DNA of 64,000 bases from Pseudidiomarina sediminum DSM 21906. Lineage in GTDB: Bacteria > Pseudomonadota > Gammaproteobacteria > Enterobacterales > Alteromonadaceae. The translations under genes were made by a program, and so were the position numbers. The notes under the pieces are model-generated. The model was not told the origin of the DNA. It made no database searches and saw nothing but the letters and a program-made list of their open reading frames with translations. The stretch is from assembly GCF_000423165.1 (NCBI RefSeq), contig NZ_KE383983.1, forward strand, positions 517,965-581,964, written 5' to 3'. Of the stretch, positions 16,833-26,165 are shown one piece after another. The first letter of the stretch is position 1. Each line of letters opens with the position of its first letter.

Positions 16833-17921
16833 AAAGAGTTCTTCGTAGCGCTGATGCATCAGCTCTTTGCTGTGTTCCGCGAAGGCTTGTGTGCGCGCGC
16901 GCTGTCCCATGGCCTCAGCTGTGGCGTCATCACTCATGACACTTTTCAGCTGAGCAGCTAACGCTTCAGCATTGGCGTGTTCATGCAGGAGTCCAGTATC
17001 TTGATGAGCGATGACCTCCTGCACTCCAGGAACGGCACTGCCAATAACGGCACAACCTGCGGCCATAGCTTCTAACAGTGTGAGTGGCATCCCTTCATAA
17101 TGGGTGCACTGGACAAAGTACTTGGTCTCACTGAGTAAGCGCGGAACTTCTGAAGAGAATCCCATAAAATCGACTAAATCATCCACCCCAAGTTCATGGC
17201 TCAATCGTTGCAGTGATTGCGTTAGTTTCGCCTTACCTTTGCCGACCAGCTTTAGGGGGAGCTCTAGACCTTGCTCACGGAGTATGGCGATGGCGCGAAT
17301 GAGCGTCGCATGATCTTTTTGCTTGGCGATGCGAGACACCATGATGAGCTCGTTTTTACGGGTCGCCCAAGGTCGTGGTTCTGCTTGAAATGGACCCAAA
17401 TGAATCCCGTTTGGAATGGCAATACACTTTTCTTCCGGGAAGCCTTTTTCTAGCAAGGCTTGGCGTACCCCTTCAGAACAGCCGACCAAAACTTTGGTGT
17501 AGCGCGTGAGCCAATGGGCTTGTTTTAAGCGCCACCAGGTATAACGTTCGCGGGTATTGTGTTCGACATGAACCAGTGTTGGCACGCGCGCGAGAAGTCC
17601 CGCATAGCGCCCCCATAGGTGTTCGCTAAAGCCGTGGGCAACAAGCACGTCAGGTTGATAGCGCTCGCAAACACGCATGAGCTCATAAATTGTGGTCAGA
17701 TGCGTGATATTATTGACCTCGACCAGCGGTAAGCCCTCATCATAAAGCTGTTGGATGCGTTGGCGGTCCGCATGAGATTTTTTGCGGAGCACGAGCAGTG
17801 CATCACAGGTATCTGAATCCAGCGCTGCACGGACGAGTCCGAGCGCGACTTGGGTTGCGCCACCGGAGAAGCCGCCGGTAACAAAATGCAGAACTTTGAG
17901 CTTTTTCATAGATGATGTCAT
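16809..17921 (-). CDS. Glycosyltransferase family 4
   Basis: A 370-residue GT-B transferase. The N-terminal domain shows KVLHFVTGGFSGGATQVALG, the glycine-rich acceptor-side loop. The C-terminal nucleotide-sugar domain contains MVSRIAKQKDHATLIRAIAI and the EX7E-type motif region YEGMPLTLLEAMAAGCAVIG. The family acts on glycans, lipopolysaccharide or exopolysaccharide; the donor cannot be told from sequence. A second in-frame ATG four codons in (MKKLKV) could be the real start, since neither has a strong ribosome site. It is divergent from ung and converges on the Stealth gene with an overlap. Confidence 0.88.
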   Translation of the reverse strand: MTSSMKKLKVLHFVTGGFSGGATQVALGLVRAALDSDTCDALLVLRKKSHADRQRIQQLYDEGLPLVEVNNITHLTTIYELMRVCERYQPDVLVAHGFSEHLWGRYAGLLARVPTLVHVEHNTRERYTWWRLKQAHWLTRYTKVLVGCSEGVRQALLEKGFPEEKCIAIPNGIHLGPFQAEPRPWATRKNELIMVSRIAKQKDHATLIRAIAILREQGLELPLKLVGKGKAKLTQSLQRLSHELGVDDLVDFMGFSSEVPRLLSETKYFVQCTHYEGMPLTLLEAMAAGCAVIGSAVPGVQEVIAHQDTGLLHEHANAEALAAQLKSVMSDDATAEAMGQRARTQAFAEHSKELMHQRYEELFLNISADR

Positions 17922-17986
17922 GGTCGTCGTACAATTTTGGGTTCTACTCGGACATTCTACCGAGTGTTAAAAATTAGGGAATAGCA

Positions 17987-18655
17987 ATGATAGCATTGGA
18001 GACCTTACAACTTGACCAAGGGTGGCGAAACTTTTTTACGCAGCCACATCAGCAGCAGTGCTTGCAGAGCGTGTTAACTCGGGTGCAACAAGCGCGTGAC
18101 AATGGCGTCACTATCTACCCGCCGGCTGCTGAGGTGTTCCGTGCTTTTGAGCTAACTCCCTTGGCGAAAGTGCGGGTGGTGATTCTTGGTCAAGACCCTT
18201 ATCACGGTCCGGGTCAAGCCCACGGCTTGAGCTTTTCGGTACCGGAGGGCGTCAAATTTCCGCCGTCACTGCGCAATATCTTTAAAGCCATCTCCCATGA
18301 TGAGCCGGATTATCATATTCCGCTACATGGTGATCTTAGTCATTGGGCGCGACAAGGAGTGTTGTTGTTGAATACCGTACTCACGGTAGAGCAGGGCAAA
18401 GCGCATGCGCACGCTGGTTGGGGCTGGGAAACCTTTACTGATGCGGTGATTGAGCATATCAATGCGACGCGCGAAGGCGTAGTGTTTCTGTTGTGGGGGG
18501 CACATGCGCAGAAGAAGCAGGAGTTGATTGATCCAACACGTCACCACGTGCTGACCTCTGTGCACCCGTCACCGCTATCGGCGCACCGTGGCTTTTTTGA
18601 ATGCGGTCACTTTCGCCGTGTCAACGCGCTGCTGACACCGCCAATTGAATGGTGA
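17987..18655 (+). CDS. ung: Uracil-DNA glycosylase
   Basis: A 222-residue family-1 UDG that removes uracil from DNA to start base-excision repair. The water-activating loop [20 protein letters not shown] holds the catalytic Asp. The DNA-intercalation and His loop [13 protein letters not shown] is near the C-terminus. The uracil-specificity Asn is in [17 protein letters not shown]. The length is standard. The ATG at 17987 is preceded by AGGGAATAGCA. It is a single-gene unit, divergent from the GT4 gene, and faces the DUF3545 gene across a perfect 11-base stem-loop. Confidence 0.96.
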   Translation: MIALETLQLDQGWRNFFTQPHQQQCLQSVLTRVQQARDNGVTIYPPAAEVFRAFELTPLAKVRVVILGQDPYHGPGQAHGLSFSVPEGVKFPPSLRNIFKAISHDEPDYHIPLHGDLSHWARQGVLLLNTVLTVEQGKAHAHAGWGWETFTDAVIEHINATREGVVFLLWGAHAQKKQELIDPTRHHVLTSVHPSPLSAHRGFFECGHFRRVNALLTPPIEW

Positions 18656-18666
18656 TCAGCTTGAAT

Positions 18667-18702
18667 GCTATTCGCGGCCGCAGGGAGCTTACCGCGAATA
18701 GC
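18667..18702. terminator. Stem-loop between convergent ung and DUF3545
   Basis: Perfect arms GCTATTCGCGG (18667-18677) and CCGCGAATAGC (18692-18702) with a 14-base loop. It lies between two convergent stop codons. There is no T run on either side, so it may stabilise 3' ends or act with Rho instead of being a classic intrinsic terminator. Confidence 0.55.
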
Positions 18703-18717
18703 AAGCAAACCTGTGGT

Positions 18718-18888
18718 TTAGAAGTCGAGTTCGTCGAGCTCGAGATCTAAACCGTAATCCATATCTTGTAATTCTTCTTTGAGTCTGTATTTTTCTTTAA
18801 GCGCTTCAATTTCTCGCCACTTGCGTTTACTGCGACGTGACTTGCTTTGCTTCGTTTCAACACTACCTAGCTCTTGTGAATGACCCAT
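18718..18888 (-). CDS. DUF3545 family small protein
   Basis: A 56-residue protein easily missed because of its size. The reverse strand has GGAGG six bases ahead of the ATG at 18888, an excellent ribosome site. The product starts MGHSQELGSVETKQ, has a very basic stretch (KSRRSKRKWREIEALKEKY) and ends in an acidic tail with repeated Asp, Glu and Leu. This charge pattern matches DUF3545, a small family I know from Vibrio and Alteromonadales. Function unknown. The basic helix followed by an acidic end could suit binding to nucleic acid or ribosome, but that is speculation. It is divergent from suhB. Confidence 0.8.
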   Translation of the reverse strand: MGHSQELGSVETKQSKSRRSKRKWREIEALKEKYRLKEELQDMDYGLDLELDELDF

Positions 18889-19015
18889 GGGATCCTCCTA
18901 GCTTATTGTTGTTTTTTAGACTTAGCGCAACACTTAAATAACACTTGGTGAAATAAAAGACAAGCCTTGTGTGATTTTTGTGCGTGCCTCTGGTCGTCTG
19001 TAAAAGCAACATATC

Positions 19016-19044
19016 TTGCCTTCCTAACACTAACCCCGTATAAT
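19016..19044 (+). promoter_or_regulatory. suhB promoter
   Basis: TTGCCT (19016-19021), a 17-base spacer and a perfect TATAAT (19039-19044), followed by a GC-rich discriminator (CCGCGGCC). A convincing sigma-70 promoter about 45 bases ahead of the suhB ATG. Confidence 0.75.
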
Positions 19045-19087
19045 CCGCGGCCACAAAATTGTTCTTTCACAGCACAGGTAATTTGGT

Positions 19088-19888
19088 ATGCATCCCATGT
19101 TAAACATCGCGGTGCGCGCTGCGCGTGCGGCCGGCAAAATTTTAACCAAAAATTTTGGCATCGAAGCTGATTTAAATATCCAATCAAAAAGTCAGCATGA
19201 TTTTGTTTCTGAGCTTGATAAAGCGGCAGAGCAAGCGATTATTAAGACCATTCAAAAGTCTTATCCAGACCACAGCTTTTTGGCCGAAGAAAGTGGCTCA
19301 CATGAAGGTGCGGCGCCAGAGCATCAGTGGATTATTGATCCGCTGGACGGCACCACCAATTACCTGCGCGGTATTCCTCACTTTGCGATTTCGATCGCTT
19401 ATCTCTACAAAGGTTCTGTGCAAGCGGCAGTGGTTTATGACCCATTGCGTGAAGAGCTATTCTCAGCCAGCAAAGGCGCTGGCGCCCAACTGAACGGCAA
19501 GCGTATTCGTGTGAAAGCACAACGCGACTTGCACGGCGCGTTATTGGCAACCGGTTTCCCATTCAAGCGTAAAGATTTGCTTGAGAGCTACCAAAATGTT
19601 TTCGCCGCACTGTTTGAGCAAACTGCAGACATGCGTCGTGCAGGTTCAGCTGCGCTCGACCTTGCTTATGTTGCGGCAGGTCGCGTTGATGGTTTTTGGG
19701 AGTTTAGCCTACAACCATGGGATATCGCAGCAGGCAGCCTGATCGTGCGTGAAGCAGGTGGTTTGGTTGCGGATTTTGCCGGTGGCCATAGCTTTATGCA
19801 AACGGGACACACCGTTGCAGGTAACCCGAAAGTGGTCCAGCACTTGCTTACCAAAGCGCGTCCGCACCTACCTGCAAGCATGAAGTAA
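19088..19888 (+). CDS. suhB: Inositol-1-monophosphatase SuhB
   Basis: A 266-residue Mg-dependent phosphatase of the IMPase family. SuhB hydrolyses inositol phosphates in vitro and also binds the transcription antitermination complex on rRNA operons. Metal and catalytic motifs are in order: LAEESG, WIIDPLDGTTNYLRGIPHFA and LQPWDIAAGSLIVREAGG. The length matches the E. coli protein. The ATG at 19088 is one of two close candidates (MHPMLNIAVRAARAAGK); a ribosome site is weak, as TAATTTGGT. It has its own sigma-70 promoter. trmJ follows nine bases later and may be cotranscribed. Confidence 0.93.
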   Translation: MHPMLNIAVRAARAAGKILTKNFGIEADLNIQSKSQHDFVSELDKAAEQAIIKTIQKSYPDHSFLAEESGSHEGAAPEHQWIIDPLDGTTNYLRGIPHFAISIAYLYKGSVQAAVVYDPLREELFSASKGAGAQLNGKRIRVKAQRDLHGALLATGFPFKRKDLLESYQNVFAALFEQTADMRRAGSAALDLAYVAAGRVDGFWEFSLQPWDIAAGSLIVREAGGLVADFAGGHSFMQTGHTVAGNPKVVQHLLTKARPHLPASMK

Positions 19889-19897
19889 CAGGAGCCA

Positions 19898-20632
19898 ATG
19901 ATGTTAGAGAATATTCGGATTGTGCTGGTGAATACGTCGCATACGGGCAACATTGGCTCTGTTGCGCGTGCGATGAAAACCATGGGGCTGTCGCAGCTCA
20001 CCTTGGTGGATCCTGTGCAACCACCGGACAGTCATGCATCAGCTCTCGCGGCGGGTGCGACGGATATTCTCCATCAGGCGGTGACGGTTGGCACCTTAAG
20101 CGAAGCCATCGAAGGTTGTGGCTTGGTGATCGGAACCAGTGCTCGGAACCGTACGTTAGACTGGCCTTTGCTTGGTCCACGTGAAGCGGCGGGGCAGTTG
20201 TTGCGTGAAAGTGAAAATTACCAGGTTGCGTTGGTGTTTGGTCGCGAAAGTAGTGGTCTGACGAACGAGGAATTACAGCAATGTACGCATCATGTGCACA
20301 TTCCTTCGAATCCTGACTACAGCTCCTTGAATTTGGCCATGGCCGTCCAAACCTTAGCTTATGAAGTGCGGATGCAATGGTTGGAAGCACAAGAGACAGC
20401 TCCGGCAGGGCAGGGCGAAGCGGAAGCGTTAAGCTATCCGCTCACTGAAGATTTGGAGCGCTTCTATGTGCATTTGGAGCAAACGCTGACGGATACCGGT
20501 TTTATTATCAAGCAGCATCCTGGTCAGGTGATGGCGAAGTTACGGCGGTTGTTTACCCGCGCGCGTCCAGAAACAAACGAGTTGAATATTCTGCGCGGCA
20601 TCTTGGCATCCGTGGATAAGAGTATTTCGTGA
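19898..20632 (+). CDS. trmJ: tRNA (cytidine/uridine-2'-O-)-methyltransferase TrmJ
   Basis: A 244-residue SPOUT-class methyltransferase that modifies the 2'-OH of residue 32 in tRNAs. The N-terminus ([20 protein letters not shown]) and [11 protein letters not shown] are typical. The knot region with [14 protein letters not shown] and [19 protein letters not shown] forms the AdoMet site. The C-terminal extension is the usual TrmJ one. Two ATG codons stand in tandem at 19898 and 19901 after AGGAGCC. As in E. coli, the gene lies directly upstream of iscR, here separated by 244 bases with an unusual inverted repeat. Confidence 0.93.
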   Translation: MMLENIRIVLVNTSHTGNIGSVARAMKTMGLSQLTLVDPVQPPDSHASALAAGATDILHQAVTVGTLSEAIEGCGLVIGTSARNRTLDWPLLGPREAAGQLLRESENYQVALVFGRESSGLTNEELQQCTHHVHIPSNPDYSSLNLAMAVQTLAYEVRMQWLEAQETAPAGQGEAEALSYPLTEDLERFYVHLEQTLTDTGFIIKQHPGQVMAKLRRLFTRARPETNELNILRGILASVDKSIS

Positions 20633-20653
20633 TTCAGGCGCTGCGGCGCTGAT

Positions 20654-20800
20654 CGTTTATCGTTATTCGTTATTCGTTATTCGTTGTTGGTTAATGGTTA
20701 CGACAACATTGTTTCGTCAAAAACTAGAGCAAGTTAGAAACCCAATTATTTTATTTTGTTCTGGTTTTTTCGAATAACGGATAACGAATAACGATAAACG
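20654..20800. repeat. 30-bp inverted repeat pair between trmJ and iscR
   Basis: The left arm at 20654-20683 starts CGTTTATCGTTATTCGTTAT and is made of tandem CGTTATT-type heptamers. The right arm at 20771-20800 is its reverse complement with one mismatch. The 87 bases between are AT-rich. It could fold into a long cruciform or RNA hairpin. It may be a small mobile or REP-like element; I see no second copy in the window. Confidence 0.75.
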
Positions 20801-20815
20801 TACAACGAATCCATA

Positions 20816-20840
20816 ATACTTGACTAAATTAGTCGGGAAT
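20816..20840 (+). promoter_or_regulatory. IscR type-1 operator upstream of iscR
   Basis: The 25-base site opens with ATACTTGACTAAATTAGTC and closes with GGGAAT. It matches the published E. coli IscR type-1 consensus (ATASYYGACTRWWWYAGTCR followed by RSTAT) at 24 of 25 positions by my comparison. It lies 37 bases before the iscR ATG. This fits feedback repression of the operon by holo-IscR. Confidence 0.88.
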
Positions 20841-20876
20841 GCGAAAATTACGGCATCAACTCGGAGGAACCCAGCT

Positions 20877-21365
20877 ATGCGCTTAACCTCAAAAGGACGT
20901 TACGCCGTAACAGCAATGTTAGACGTTGCACTTCATACAGAACAAGGCCCTGTGCCGTTAGCAGATATTTCTGAGCGACAAGGCATTTCGCTAAGTTACT
21001 TAGAGCAACTGTTTGCGCGTTTGCGAAAGCAAGGGCTTGTCAGTAGTGTGCGCGGCCCCGGCGGTGGTTATCGACTCGGCATTACACCAGATGAGATTTC
21101 GATCAGCGCGGTCATTCGTGCGGTAGATGAAAGCATTGATGCAACGCGTTGTGGTGGCCAAGGAGACTGTCAAGGCGGTCATCGCTGTTTGACCCATTCA
21201 TTATGGTCAAATCTCAGCGAAAGAATTGAAGACTTTTTAGCAAATATTAGCTTGGCGGAGCTGGTGAAGCAGCAAGATATCAGTACCATCGCCGAACGCC
21301 AAAATGCTCAGGTCGCTGAACAGAAAAAGCGCGAGCAACAAATTGCACTGAGGTGCCAAGTTTAG
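20877..21365 (+). CDS. iscR: Fe-S cluster regulator IscR
   Basis: A 162-residue Rrf2-family regulator. The ATG at 20877 ([20 protein letters not shown]) is right because GGAGGAA precedes it and because the IscR operator lies upstream; a TTG at 20820 would start inside the operator. The winged helix is at the N-terminus. The three cluster-binding cysteines, Cys92, Cys98 and Cys104, lie in [14 protein letters not shown], with a conserved His shortly after (LTHSLW). With a [2Fe-2S] cluster it represses the isc operon; without it, it activates suf-type genes. First gene of the isc operon. Confidence 0.96.
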   Translation: MRLTSKGRYAVTAMLDVALHTEQGPVPLADISERQGISLSYLEQLFARLRKQGLVSSVRGPGGGYRLGITPDEISISAVIRAVDESIDATRCGGQGDCQGGHRCLTHSLWSNLSERIEDFLANISLAELVKQQDISTIAERQNAQVAEQKKREQQIALRCQV

Positions 21366-21395
21366 TTCGCTTGGCAGAGGAAGGAGTAGCACTGA

Positions 21396-22610
21396 ATGAA
21401 ATTACCGATTTATTTTGATTATGCAGCAACCACACCTGTCGACCCTCGTGTTGCAGAAAAGATGATGCAATACCTGACGCCAGATGGGCAGTTTGGTAAC
21501 CCTGCGTCACGTTCGCACCGCTTTGGCTGGCAAGCCGAAGAAGCGGTTGATATTGCGCGTAATCAGATTGCCGAACTCGTCAACGCTGACCCTCGTGAGA
21601 TTGTGTTTACGTCGGGTGCGACAGAGTCTGACAACCTAGCGATTAAAGGTGCGGCCGAGTTCTATCAGAAAAAAGGTAAGCACATTATTACGGTTAAAAC
21701 CGAGCACAAGGCTGTCCTCGATACCTGTCGCCAACTTGAGCGTGAAGGGTTTGAAGTCACCTATTTAGACGTGCAAGAAGACGGTTTGATTGATCTTGAC
21801 GTGTTCAAGCAAGCGTTGCGTGAAGACACTGTAGTGGTGAGCGTGATGCACGTAAATAATGAAATCGGTGTGATTCAAGACATTGAGACCATCGGTAACT
21901 TATGTCGTGAAAATAAGACCATTTTCCACGTCGATGCAGCGCAAAGCGCAGGTAAAATTGACATCGACTTGCAAACTTTGCCGGTTGATCTCATGAGTTT
22001 CTCAGGTCACAAAATGTACGGTCCTAAAGGTATCGGCGCCTTGTACGTACGTCGTCGCCCGCGGGTGCGCTTGAACGCTCAGATGCATGGCGGTGGCCAT
22101 GAGCGCGGTATGCGTTCTGGTACGCTTGCGACCCACCAAATTGCAGGCATGGGTGAAGCTGCACGTATCGCTAAAGCTGAAATGGCTGCAGAGCGTGAGC
22201 GTTTCACTGCGCTGCGTGACCGTCTATGGAACGGCATTAAAGATATCGAAGAGGTGTACATTAACGGCAACCTCGAACACGGTGTACCGCATATTTTCAA
22301 CGTTAGCTTTAACTTTGTTGAAGGCGAAAGCCTCATTATGGCGTTGAAAGATCTCGCGGTATCTTCGGGCTCAGCCTGTACTTCGGCGAGTCTTGAACCG
22401 TCGTATGTATTACGCGCTTTAGGACGTAACGATGAATTGGCACATAGTTCGATTCGCTTCAGCTTTGGTCGCTTTACTACCGAAGAAGAAATCGACTATG
22501 CAGTACAGCAAATTCAACAATCTATTGGTCGCTTGCGCGACATGTCACCCCTTTGGGAAATGTTCAAAGATGGCGTTGATTTAGAAAGCGTCGAGTGGGT
22601 GGCTCACTAA
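21396..22610 (+). CDS. iscS: Cysteine desulfurase IscS
   Basis: A 404-residue PLP enzyme that takes sulfur from cysteine and gives it to IscU and other acceptors (TusA, ThiI). The PLP lysine Lys206 is in [14 protein letters not shown], and the persulfide Cys328 in [15 protein letters not shown]; both positions equal those of E. coli IscS. The ATG follows AAGGAGTAGCACTGA. The C-terminus carries the usual [18 protein letters not shown] tail that touches IscU. It is 30 bases after iscR and 14 before iscU. Confidence 0.97.
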   Translation: MKLPIYFDYAATTPVDPRVAEKMMQYLTPDGQFGNPASRSHRFGWQAEEAVDIARNQIAELVNADPREIVFTSGATESDNLAIKGAAEFYQKKGKHIITVKTEHKAVLDTCRQLEREGFEVTYLDVQEDGLIDLDVFKQALREDTVVVSVMHVNNEIGVIQDIETIGNLCRENKTIFHVDAAQSAGKIDIDLQTLPVDLMSFSGHKMYGPKGIGALYVRRRPRVRLNAQMHGGGHERGMRSGTLATHQIAGMGEAARIAKAEMAAERERFTALRDRLWNGIKDIEEVYINGNLEHGVPHIFNVSFNFVEGESLIMALKDLAVSSGSACTSASLEPSYVLRALGRNDELAHSSIRFSFGRFTTEEEIDYAVQQIQQSIGRLRDMSPLWEMFKDGVDLESVEWVAH

Positions 22611-22624
22611 GAGAGGTAAGAGTT

Positions 22625-23008
22625 ATGGCATATAGTGATAAAGTAATCGACCATTATGAAAACCCGCGCAACGTCGGGGCCTTTGATAAAAACGATCCTT
22701 CGATCGCAACCGGTATGGTTGGTGCACCAGCTTGTGGTGACGTAATGAAGCTGCAACTGAAAATCAACGATGCTGGTGTGATTGAAGACGCGAAATTCAA
22801 AACCTATGGTTGTGGCTCTGCAATTGCTTCTAGCTCACTGGTCACCGAGTGGGTCAAAGGCAAAAGCATCGAGGAAGCTGCACAGTTGAAAAACACGCAA
22901 ATTGCAGAAGAGTTGGCGTTGCCACCAGTGAAGATTCACTGCTCGATTCTTGCAGAAGACGCGATCAAAGCTGCTTTGGAAGACTACAAGAAAAAGCACG
23001 CAGGTTAA
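22625..23008 (+). CDS. iscU: Fe-S scaffold protein IscU
   Basis: A 127-residue scaffold on which [2Fe-2S] clusters are built. I placed the start at the ATG at 22625 (MAYSDKVIDHYENPRNVG) after AGAGGTAAGAGTT; a start further upstream would overlap iscS. The three ligand cysteines are seen in GAPACGDVMKLQ (Cys37), TYGCGSAIASSS and VKIHCSILAEDAI. The chaperone-recognition motif LPPVK, bound by HscA, is intact just before the last cysteine. Confidence 0.97.
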   Translation: MAYSDKVIDHYENPRNVGAFDKNDPSIATGMVGAPACGDVMKLQLKINDAGVIEDAKFKTYGCGSAIASSSLVTEWVKGKSIEEAAQLKNTQIAEELALPPVKIHCSILAEDAIKAALEDYKKKHAG

Positions 23009-23036
23009 CCCTAACGACGTAGATAAAGGTTAAGTG

Positions 23037-23360
23037 ATGGCAATTACCATGACTGAAACTGCGGCACAACGTGCTCGCTCGTTTCTGGAACAACGTGGCA
23101 AAGGCGTAGGCATCCGCTTAGGGGTGAAAACCACCGGCTGTTCAGGGCTCGCCTATGTCATGGAATTTGTTGACGAAGTGGACGATACCGATACCATCTT
23201 CGAAGACAAAGGTGTGAAAATTATCATCGACGGTAAGAGTCTGATACACCTTGACGGGACCGAGCTTGATTTCGTCAAAGAAGGTTTGAATGAAGGCTTT
23301 GAATTCAACAACCCCAATGCCAAAGGCGAGTGTGGTTGTGGTGAGAGCTTCAACGTTTAA
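23037..23360 (+). CDS. iscA: Fe-S assembly protein IscA
   Basis: A 107-residue A-type carrier. The ATG at 23037 ([20 protein letters not shown]) is preferred to the GTG just before it. The conserved cysteines lie in [15 protein letters not shown] and the C-terminal [11 protein letters not shown]. It passes clusters to apo-proteins under aerobic growth and supports [4Fe-4S] assembly. Its TAA overlaps the hscB start. Confidence 0.96.
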   Translation: MAITMTETAAQRARSFLEQRGKGVGIRLGVKTTGCSGLAYVMEFVDEVDDTDTIFEDKGVKIIIDGKSLIHLDGTELDFVKEGLNEGFEFNNPNAKGECGCGESFNV

Positions 23361-23869
23361 TGATGAATCATTTCGAATTATTCGGTCTTGCCGAAGCCTA
23401 CAGTATCGATTTGGCTGAGTTGCAGCAACGCTATCGCAAGCTGCAACAAGCCTTACATCCCGACCGTTTTGCCAATGCCAGCGAACGCGATAAGTTGCTG
23501 GCTGTGCAGCGCACCTCACAACTCAATGACGCTTATCAAACGCTGCGCAATCCACTTACGCGAGCTGAGTATATACTGTCGTTGCGTGGCGTCGACATGC
23601 AACACGAACAGAAAACGTTGCAAGATCCTGAATTTTTGATGGCTCAAATGGAATGGCGCGAACGTCTCGAAACGCTCGCTGGCGACGACTTTGCCGCCAT
23701 GGATGCTGCCTACAAAGAGCTTGATGAACAAACACAAGCCTTGCAGCAAGCCCTCGAAAGCGATTTACAAGCAGGGGCTGATGAGCCTGCTGCAGACACA
23801 GTGCGCAAGCTAAAGTTCATGCAAAAGCTACGGCGCGAACTTGAAGAAATAGAAGATAACGCCCTGTAA
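23360..23869 (+). CDS. hscB: Co-chaperone HscB
   Basis: A 169-residue J-domain protein that brings IscU to HscA. The J domain covers about residues 1-75, with the HPD motif in LQQALHPDRFANASERDKL. The C-terminal three-helix domain that binds IscU follows. A second ATG stands directly after the first, so the start may be one codon later. It overlaps the iscA stop and precedes hscA by 15 bases. Confidence 0.95.
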   Translation: MMNHFELFGLAEAYSIDLAELQQRYRKLQQALHPDRFANASERDKLLAVQRTSQLNDAYQTLRNPLTRAEYILSLRGVDMQHEQKTLQDPEFLMAQMEWRERLETLAGDDFAAMDAAYKELDEQTQALQQALESDLQAGADEPAADTVRKLKFMQKLRRELEEIEDNAL

Positions 23870-23884
23870 AAAAGAGGTTTTTAA

Positions 23885-25768
23885 ATGGCATTGTTGCAGA
23901 TTGCAGAACCTGGACAAAGTACTGCCCCTCACCAACATCGTTTGGCTGCTGGTATCGATTTAGGTACCACCAACTCCCTTGTTGCTACAGTGCGGAGTGG
24001 CGAAACGCGGGTCTTAGCAGATGAGCAAGGCCGAATTTTATTGCCTTCAGTGGTGCACTATAGCGCCACCGAAGCACCGGTCGTTGGTTATGCTGCGATG
24101 GCACATCAGCGTGAAGCGACGAGTATCGCGGAAGATACTATTGTCTCGGTCAAACGCTTTATCGGCCGCACCGTAGCTGATGTACAGCAGAATTTTGCGA
24201 ATATCCCTTATCGTATGAGCGAAACCGATAACGGCGTTCCTGTGTTTCACACGGCGGCGGGCGAGAAGAATGCCATAGAGGTTTCTGCTGATATTCTAAG
24301 CGCACTGCGTGCTCGCGCGGAAGCAAGCTTAGCCGGCGAGCTTACCGGTGTGGTGATTACCGTCCCAGCCTATTTTGATGATGCGCAACGCCAGAGTACA
24401 AAAGATGCCGCGCAATTAGCGGGATTGAATGTTTTACGTCTGTTGAATGAGCCCACTGCAGCAGCCGTGGCTTATGGTTTGGATTCTGGACGGGAAGGCT
24501 TGATCGCTGTGTACGACCTCGGTGGTGGTACCTTTGATATTTCAATTTTGCGTTTGCAAGGTGGTGTGTTTGAAGTGTTAGCGACCGGTGGCGACAGTGC
24601 CCTTGGTGGAGATGACTTCGATCAAGCCTTAGTTGCCCACTTTAAACAGCAGTGGCAGCTACCAAGCGCGGTATCAGCGCGCCTCGAACGGCGTCTGATT
24701 AATGCTGCGAAGCAGGCCAAAGAAGCACTGACTGACGTCGATAGCGTCACGGTAGAAATGCCTGCCGGTGATGAGCTGACAGCCGATGTTGCCATGACCT
24801 TATCGCGCGATACCTTAGATGCGCTAATTGAACCATTTATTCGCCGCACATTGGTGAATTGCCGCCGGGCACTGAAAGATGCTGAAGTTAGCGTCGACGA
24901 AGTGGTCGAGGTAGTGATGGTGGGTGGTTCCACGCGCGTGCCACGTGTGCGCAGCGCTGTAGGAGAGTTTTTCCAGCGCGAGCCGTTAACCTCAATTGAT
25001 CCAGACCAAGTGGTTGCGATTGGCGCCGCGATTCAGGCAGATATCCTTGCAGGGAATAAACCTGACTCGGAAATGTTGTTGTTGGATGTGATCCCGCTCT
25101 CGCTTGGCTTGGAAACCATGGGCGGTTTGGTCGAGAAAGTGATCCCGCGGAACACCACCATTCCAGTTGCCAAAGCGCAAGAGTTTACCACCTTCAAAGA
25201 TGGTCAAACGGCGATGATGGTGCATGTTGTGCAAGGTGAGCGTGAGCTGGTTGACGACTGCCGTTCATTAGCGCGCTTTGTGTTGACGGATATTCCACCG
25301 ATGGCAGCGGGTGCGGCGCATATTCGCGTAACCTTCCAAGTCGACGCGGATGGTTTGTTAAGTGTCACAGCGATGGAAAAATCAAGCGGTGTCACCGCCT
25401 CGATTCAAGTGAAACCTTCGTATGGCTTGAATGAGGACGATATCACTCAAATGATTCAGTCGTCGATGAGTAATGCCAAAGAAGACATGGCAGCGCGCAT
25501 GTTGCGTGAGCAACAGGTCGAAGCCGACCGAGTGTTGGAAGCACTGAGTAGCGCGCTTGCAGTTGACGGTGAGCTGTTAGACGACGCTGAGCGGGCGCAG
25601 CTAGATAGCGCGATGGCGCAGTTGCAAGAGAGCCGTGCCGGCACCAGTACTGAGGCGATAGAAGCGGCCATTAAAGCGGTCGATAAAGCCAGTGATGCGT
25701 TTGCCGCACGTCGTATGGACGCAAGTATTCGGAAAGCCCTGTCGGGCAGTAACGTTAACGAGTTATAA
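23885..25768 (+). CDS. hscA: Hsp70-type chaperone HscA
   Basis: A 627-residue specialised Hsp70 that binds the LPPVK motif of IscU and promotes cluster release. The ATPase domain shows [35 protein letters not shown] and [13 protein letters not shown]. The substrate-binding domain follows, with [20 protein letters not shown] and the lid helices to the end. The length is close to that of E. coli HscA. It sits between hscB and fdx, as expected. Confidence 0.97.
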   Translation: MALLQIAEPGQSTAPHQHRLAAGIDLGTTNSLVATVRSGETRVLADEQGRILLPSVVHYSATEAPVVGYAAMAHQREATSIAEDTIVSVKRFIGRTVADVQQNFANIPYRMSETDNGVPVFHTAAGEKNAIEVSADILSALRARAEASLAGELTGVVITVPAYFDDAQRQSTKDAAQLAGLNVLRLLNEPTAAAVAYGLDSGREGLIAVYDLGGGTFDISILRLQGGVFEVLATGGDSALGGDDFDQALVAHFKQQWQLPSAVSARLERRLINAAKQAKEALTDVDSVTVEMPAGDELTADVAMTLSRDTLDALIEPFIRRTLVNCRRALKDAEVSVDEVVEVVMVGGSTRVPRVRSAVGEFFQREPLTSIDPDQVVAIGAAIQADILAGNKPDSEMLLLDVIPLSLGLETMGGLVEKVIPRNTTIPVAKAQEFTTFKDGQTAMMVHVVQGERELVDDCRSLARFVLTDIPPMAAGAAHIRVTFQVDADGLLSVTAMEKSSGVTASIQVKPSYGLNEDDITQMIQSSMSNAKEDMAARMLREQQVEADRVLEALSSALAVDGELLDDAERAQLDSAMAQLQESRAGTSTEAIEAAIKAVDKASDAFAARRMDASIRKALSGSNVNEL

Positions 25769-25825
25769 AGATGCTGGCAGCGCAGGCTGCCACATCATCT
25801 GGATTGATTGGAGCGAGGACCCAGC

Positions 25826-26164
25826 ATGCCAAAAATCGTATTCCTTCCGCACGATGAACTTTGTCCTGAAGGTGCAGCTGTTGAGGCTGCGGATGGCGAG
25901 AGCGTATTAGATGTTGCCTTGCGCAACGGCATTGGCATTGAGCATGCCTGTGAAAAAGTTTGCGCATGTACCACCTGCCACGTCTATGTGCGTGAAGGCT
26001 ATGACTCTCTTGACGAGATCAACGATAACGAAGACGACATGCTTGATAAAGCTTGGGGTCTTGACCCTGATTCGCGCCTGGGTTGCCAAGCGCGCGTTAA
26101 AGGCGAAGATTTGGTGGTCGAAATTCCGAAGTACACCATCAATATGGTGAAAGAAAATCACTAA
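25826..26164 (+). CDS. fdx: [2Fe-2S] ferredoxin of the isc system
   Basis: A 112-residue adrenodoxin-type ferredoxin that gives electrons for cluster assembly. The start at the ATG at 25826 (MPKIVFLPHDELCPEG) follows GGAGCGAGGACCC. Cluster ligands are in HACEKVCACTTCHVYV and SRLGCQARV. It is the last isc gene here: the IscX gene that follows fdx in E. coli is absent, and a convergent gene ends just one base after the fdx stop. Confidence 0.95.
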   Translation: MPKIVFLPHDELCPEGAAVEAADGESVLDVALRNGIGIEHACEKVCACTTCHVYVREGYDSLDEINDNEDDMLDKAWGLDPDSRLGCQARVKGEDLVVEIPKYTINMVKENH

Positions 26165-26165
26165 G

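Noticed and set aside
20654-20800. Possible CRISPR array from repeated heptamers
   Set aside because: Only two long arms exist, they are inverted rather than direct, and there is no set of regularly spaced unique spacers or cas gene.
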